A stretch of DNA of 5,628 nt, taken from positions 1 through 5,628 of the forward strand of contig DVKN01000027.1 in assembly GCA_018716005.1 (NCBI GenBank), given 5' to 3'. The position numbers and the translations under genes are program-made. Below are positions 5,120 through 5,628 of the stretch, piece by piece. This stretch comes from Candidatus Scatomorpha stercoravium (GTDB lineage Bacteria > Bacillota > Clostridia > Oscillospirales > Oscillospiraceae). The notes under the pieces were generated by a model, which ran no database searches, was not told the origin of the DNA, and worked only from the letters and a program-made list of their open reading frames with translations. Position 1 is the first letter of the stretch, and every line of letters starts with the position of its first letter.

Positions 5120-5392
5120 GCGCCTGAAAGGGGCGCAGTATGCGATGAAGCGGGAGATTGCGGCCTTCGGCCGGTAACTTCCGTGGAGTATGTCCGGCGC
5201 TTTTAGCGCACAATCGGGCGGATGAGCTTTTTTTCGTACGCGGGCGTATATCGCCCGGACGCAGCGCACCGGCCAAAAGCCGGTTTGTTTTTCGGACGGG
5301 GTCTGATACGCACGGATGCGTGTATGAAAAACGCTCGCCGTACCACTGGGCAATCGCTTCATTGCCTAAGTACGAATTCAGGAGGAAAAAAC
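5120..5392 (+). ncRNA. Structured leader RNA of the S10 operon
   Basis: There is no supported ORF here, but hairpins run throughout. They are: 5120-5136 (GCGCC/GGCGC); 5151-5183, a 14-bp stem with two small bulges (CGGGAG, UUGC, GGCC paired with GGCC, GUAA, CUUCCG) and a UUC loop; 5197-5209 (GCGC/GCGC); 5241-5257 (CGGGCG/CGCCCG); 5268-5284 (terminator-like); 5306-5325 (ATACGCA region); and 5340-5373, where GGCAAU/AUUGCC is enclosed by two GUAC copies, ending 6 bases before the ribosome binding site. Feedback by ribosomal protein L4 on S10 leaders is established in enterobacteria. Whether a comparable protein acts here is inference. The single-stranded GUGGAGUAUGUCC (5183-5195) looks like a candidate conserved element. 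Confidence 0.6.
5268..5292 (+). terminator. Terminator-like hairpin inside the S10 leader (possible attenuator)
   Basis: ACCGGC (5268-5273) and GCCGGT (5279-5284) form a 6-bp stem with loop CAAAA, followed by TTGTTTTT (5285-5292). The stem is short but GC-rich, and the U-tract is interrupted only by one G. It lies about 150 nt after the predicted start and 100 nt before rpsJ. An upstream stretch, GTCCGGC (5192-5198), could pair with GCCGG (5279-5283) as an alternative fold. Confidence 0.45.
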
Positions 5393-5628
5393 ATGGCAGC
5401 AAACAAGAAAATGATCCGTATTCGCCTCAAGGCCTACGACCACCAGCTTATCGACAAGGCCGCCGAGAGCATCGTCGAGACGGCCCGCCGTACCGACGCC
5501 AAGGTGTCCGGCCCCATCCCTCTGCCCACCAAGAAGGAGGTCGTCACCATCCTGCGCGCCGTCCACAAGTACAAGGACAGCCGCGAGCAGTTCGAGCGCC
5601 GCACCCACAAGCGCCTCATCGACATCAT
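5393..5628 (+). CDS. rpsJ: 30S ribosomal protein S10 (partial, 3' end beyond window)
   Basis: The first 78 residues of S10 (family length about 102-105) are present before the window ends. Family hallmarks are MIRIRLKAYDHQLID (7-21), VSGPIPLPTKKEVVTILRA (38-56) and HKYKDSREQFERRTHKRLIDI (58-78). S10 belongs to the head of the 30S subunit. With NusB it also takes part in transcription antitermination. The start at 5393 is fixed by AGGAGG (5380-5385), 7 bases upstream. In Firmicutes rpsJ normally opens the large S10-spc ribosomal operon, so rplC, rplD and others are expected to follow. The expression signals upstream (UP-like element, strong promoter, structured leader) fit that role. Confidence 0.98.
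   Translation, partial: MAANKKMIRIRLKAYDHQLIDKAAESIVETARRTDAKVSGPIPLPTKKEVVTILRAVHKYKDSREQFERRTHKRLIDI

Noticed and set aside
5223..5234. T-run at 5228-5234 as a terminator
   Set aside because: No stable stem ends directly before the T-run. The nearest hairpin (5197-5209) is almost 20 bases upstream.
5039..5402. Minus-strand small open frames in the rpsJ leader
   Set aside because: They have no ribosome binding sites or recognisable products, and they run antisense to a strong promoter and structured leader.

Overview
The window looks like chromosome from a GC-rich member of the Clostridia (Firmicutes), perhaps an Oscillospiraceae-like gut organism. This rests on strong AGGAGG-type ribosome binding sites before every gene, sigma-A-like promoters, a clostridial-looking S10 protein, and the presence of a DUF1015 protein and a LytTR regulator. 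The taxonomic placement is inference.

Region 1 (1-330) carries no gene that can be supported. It is almost filled by a near-perfect inverted repeat (12-142 against 149-281) whose centre is a bidirectional terminator hairpin. Each arm holds the same extended -10 promoter pointing outward. The right-hand promoter reads into a small orphan lipoprotein gene (330-782). The left-hand one reads off the window edge.

Region 2 (799-1863): the lipoprotein gene ends at a strong terminator and converges with a minus-strand alpha/beta hydrolase of the monoacylglycerol-lipase type (835-1776). That gene is divergent from a plus-strand gene at 1863. The 86-bp gap holds two promoters that overlap face to face, with their -10 boxes forming an inverted repeat.

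Region 3 (1863-3638): one long protein joins an N-terminal Nudix hydrolase domain to a full-length C-terminal DUF1015 domain. It ends at a GC-rich terminator shared with the convergent operon that follows.

Region 4 (3676-4918, minus strand) is a two-gene operon: a stand-alone LytTR DNA-binding regulator with no receiver domain, then a two-pass membrane protein with a large predicted extracytoplasmic domain. The layout resembles regulator plus membrane-inhibitor pairs (LytTR regulatory systems), but I do not recognise the membrane partner. This is the best candidate here for an undescribed system.

Region 5 (4919-5392) is a 474-bp intergenic stretch with divergent promoters for the LytTR operon and the S10 operon. 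Between them lie a large hairpin and a 12-bp-periodic A-tract array. A leader RNA of about 270 nt with many hairpins, one of them terminator-like, precedes rpsJ. rpsJ (5393 onward) is cut by the window edge and is probably the first gene of the large ribosomal protein operon.
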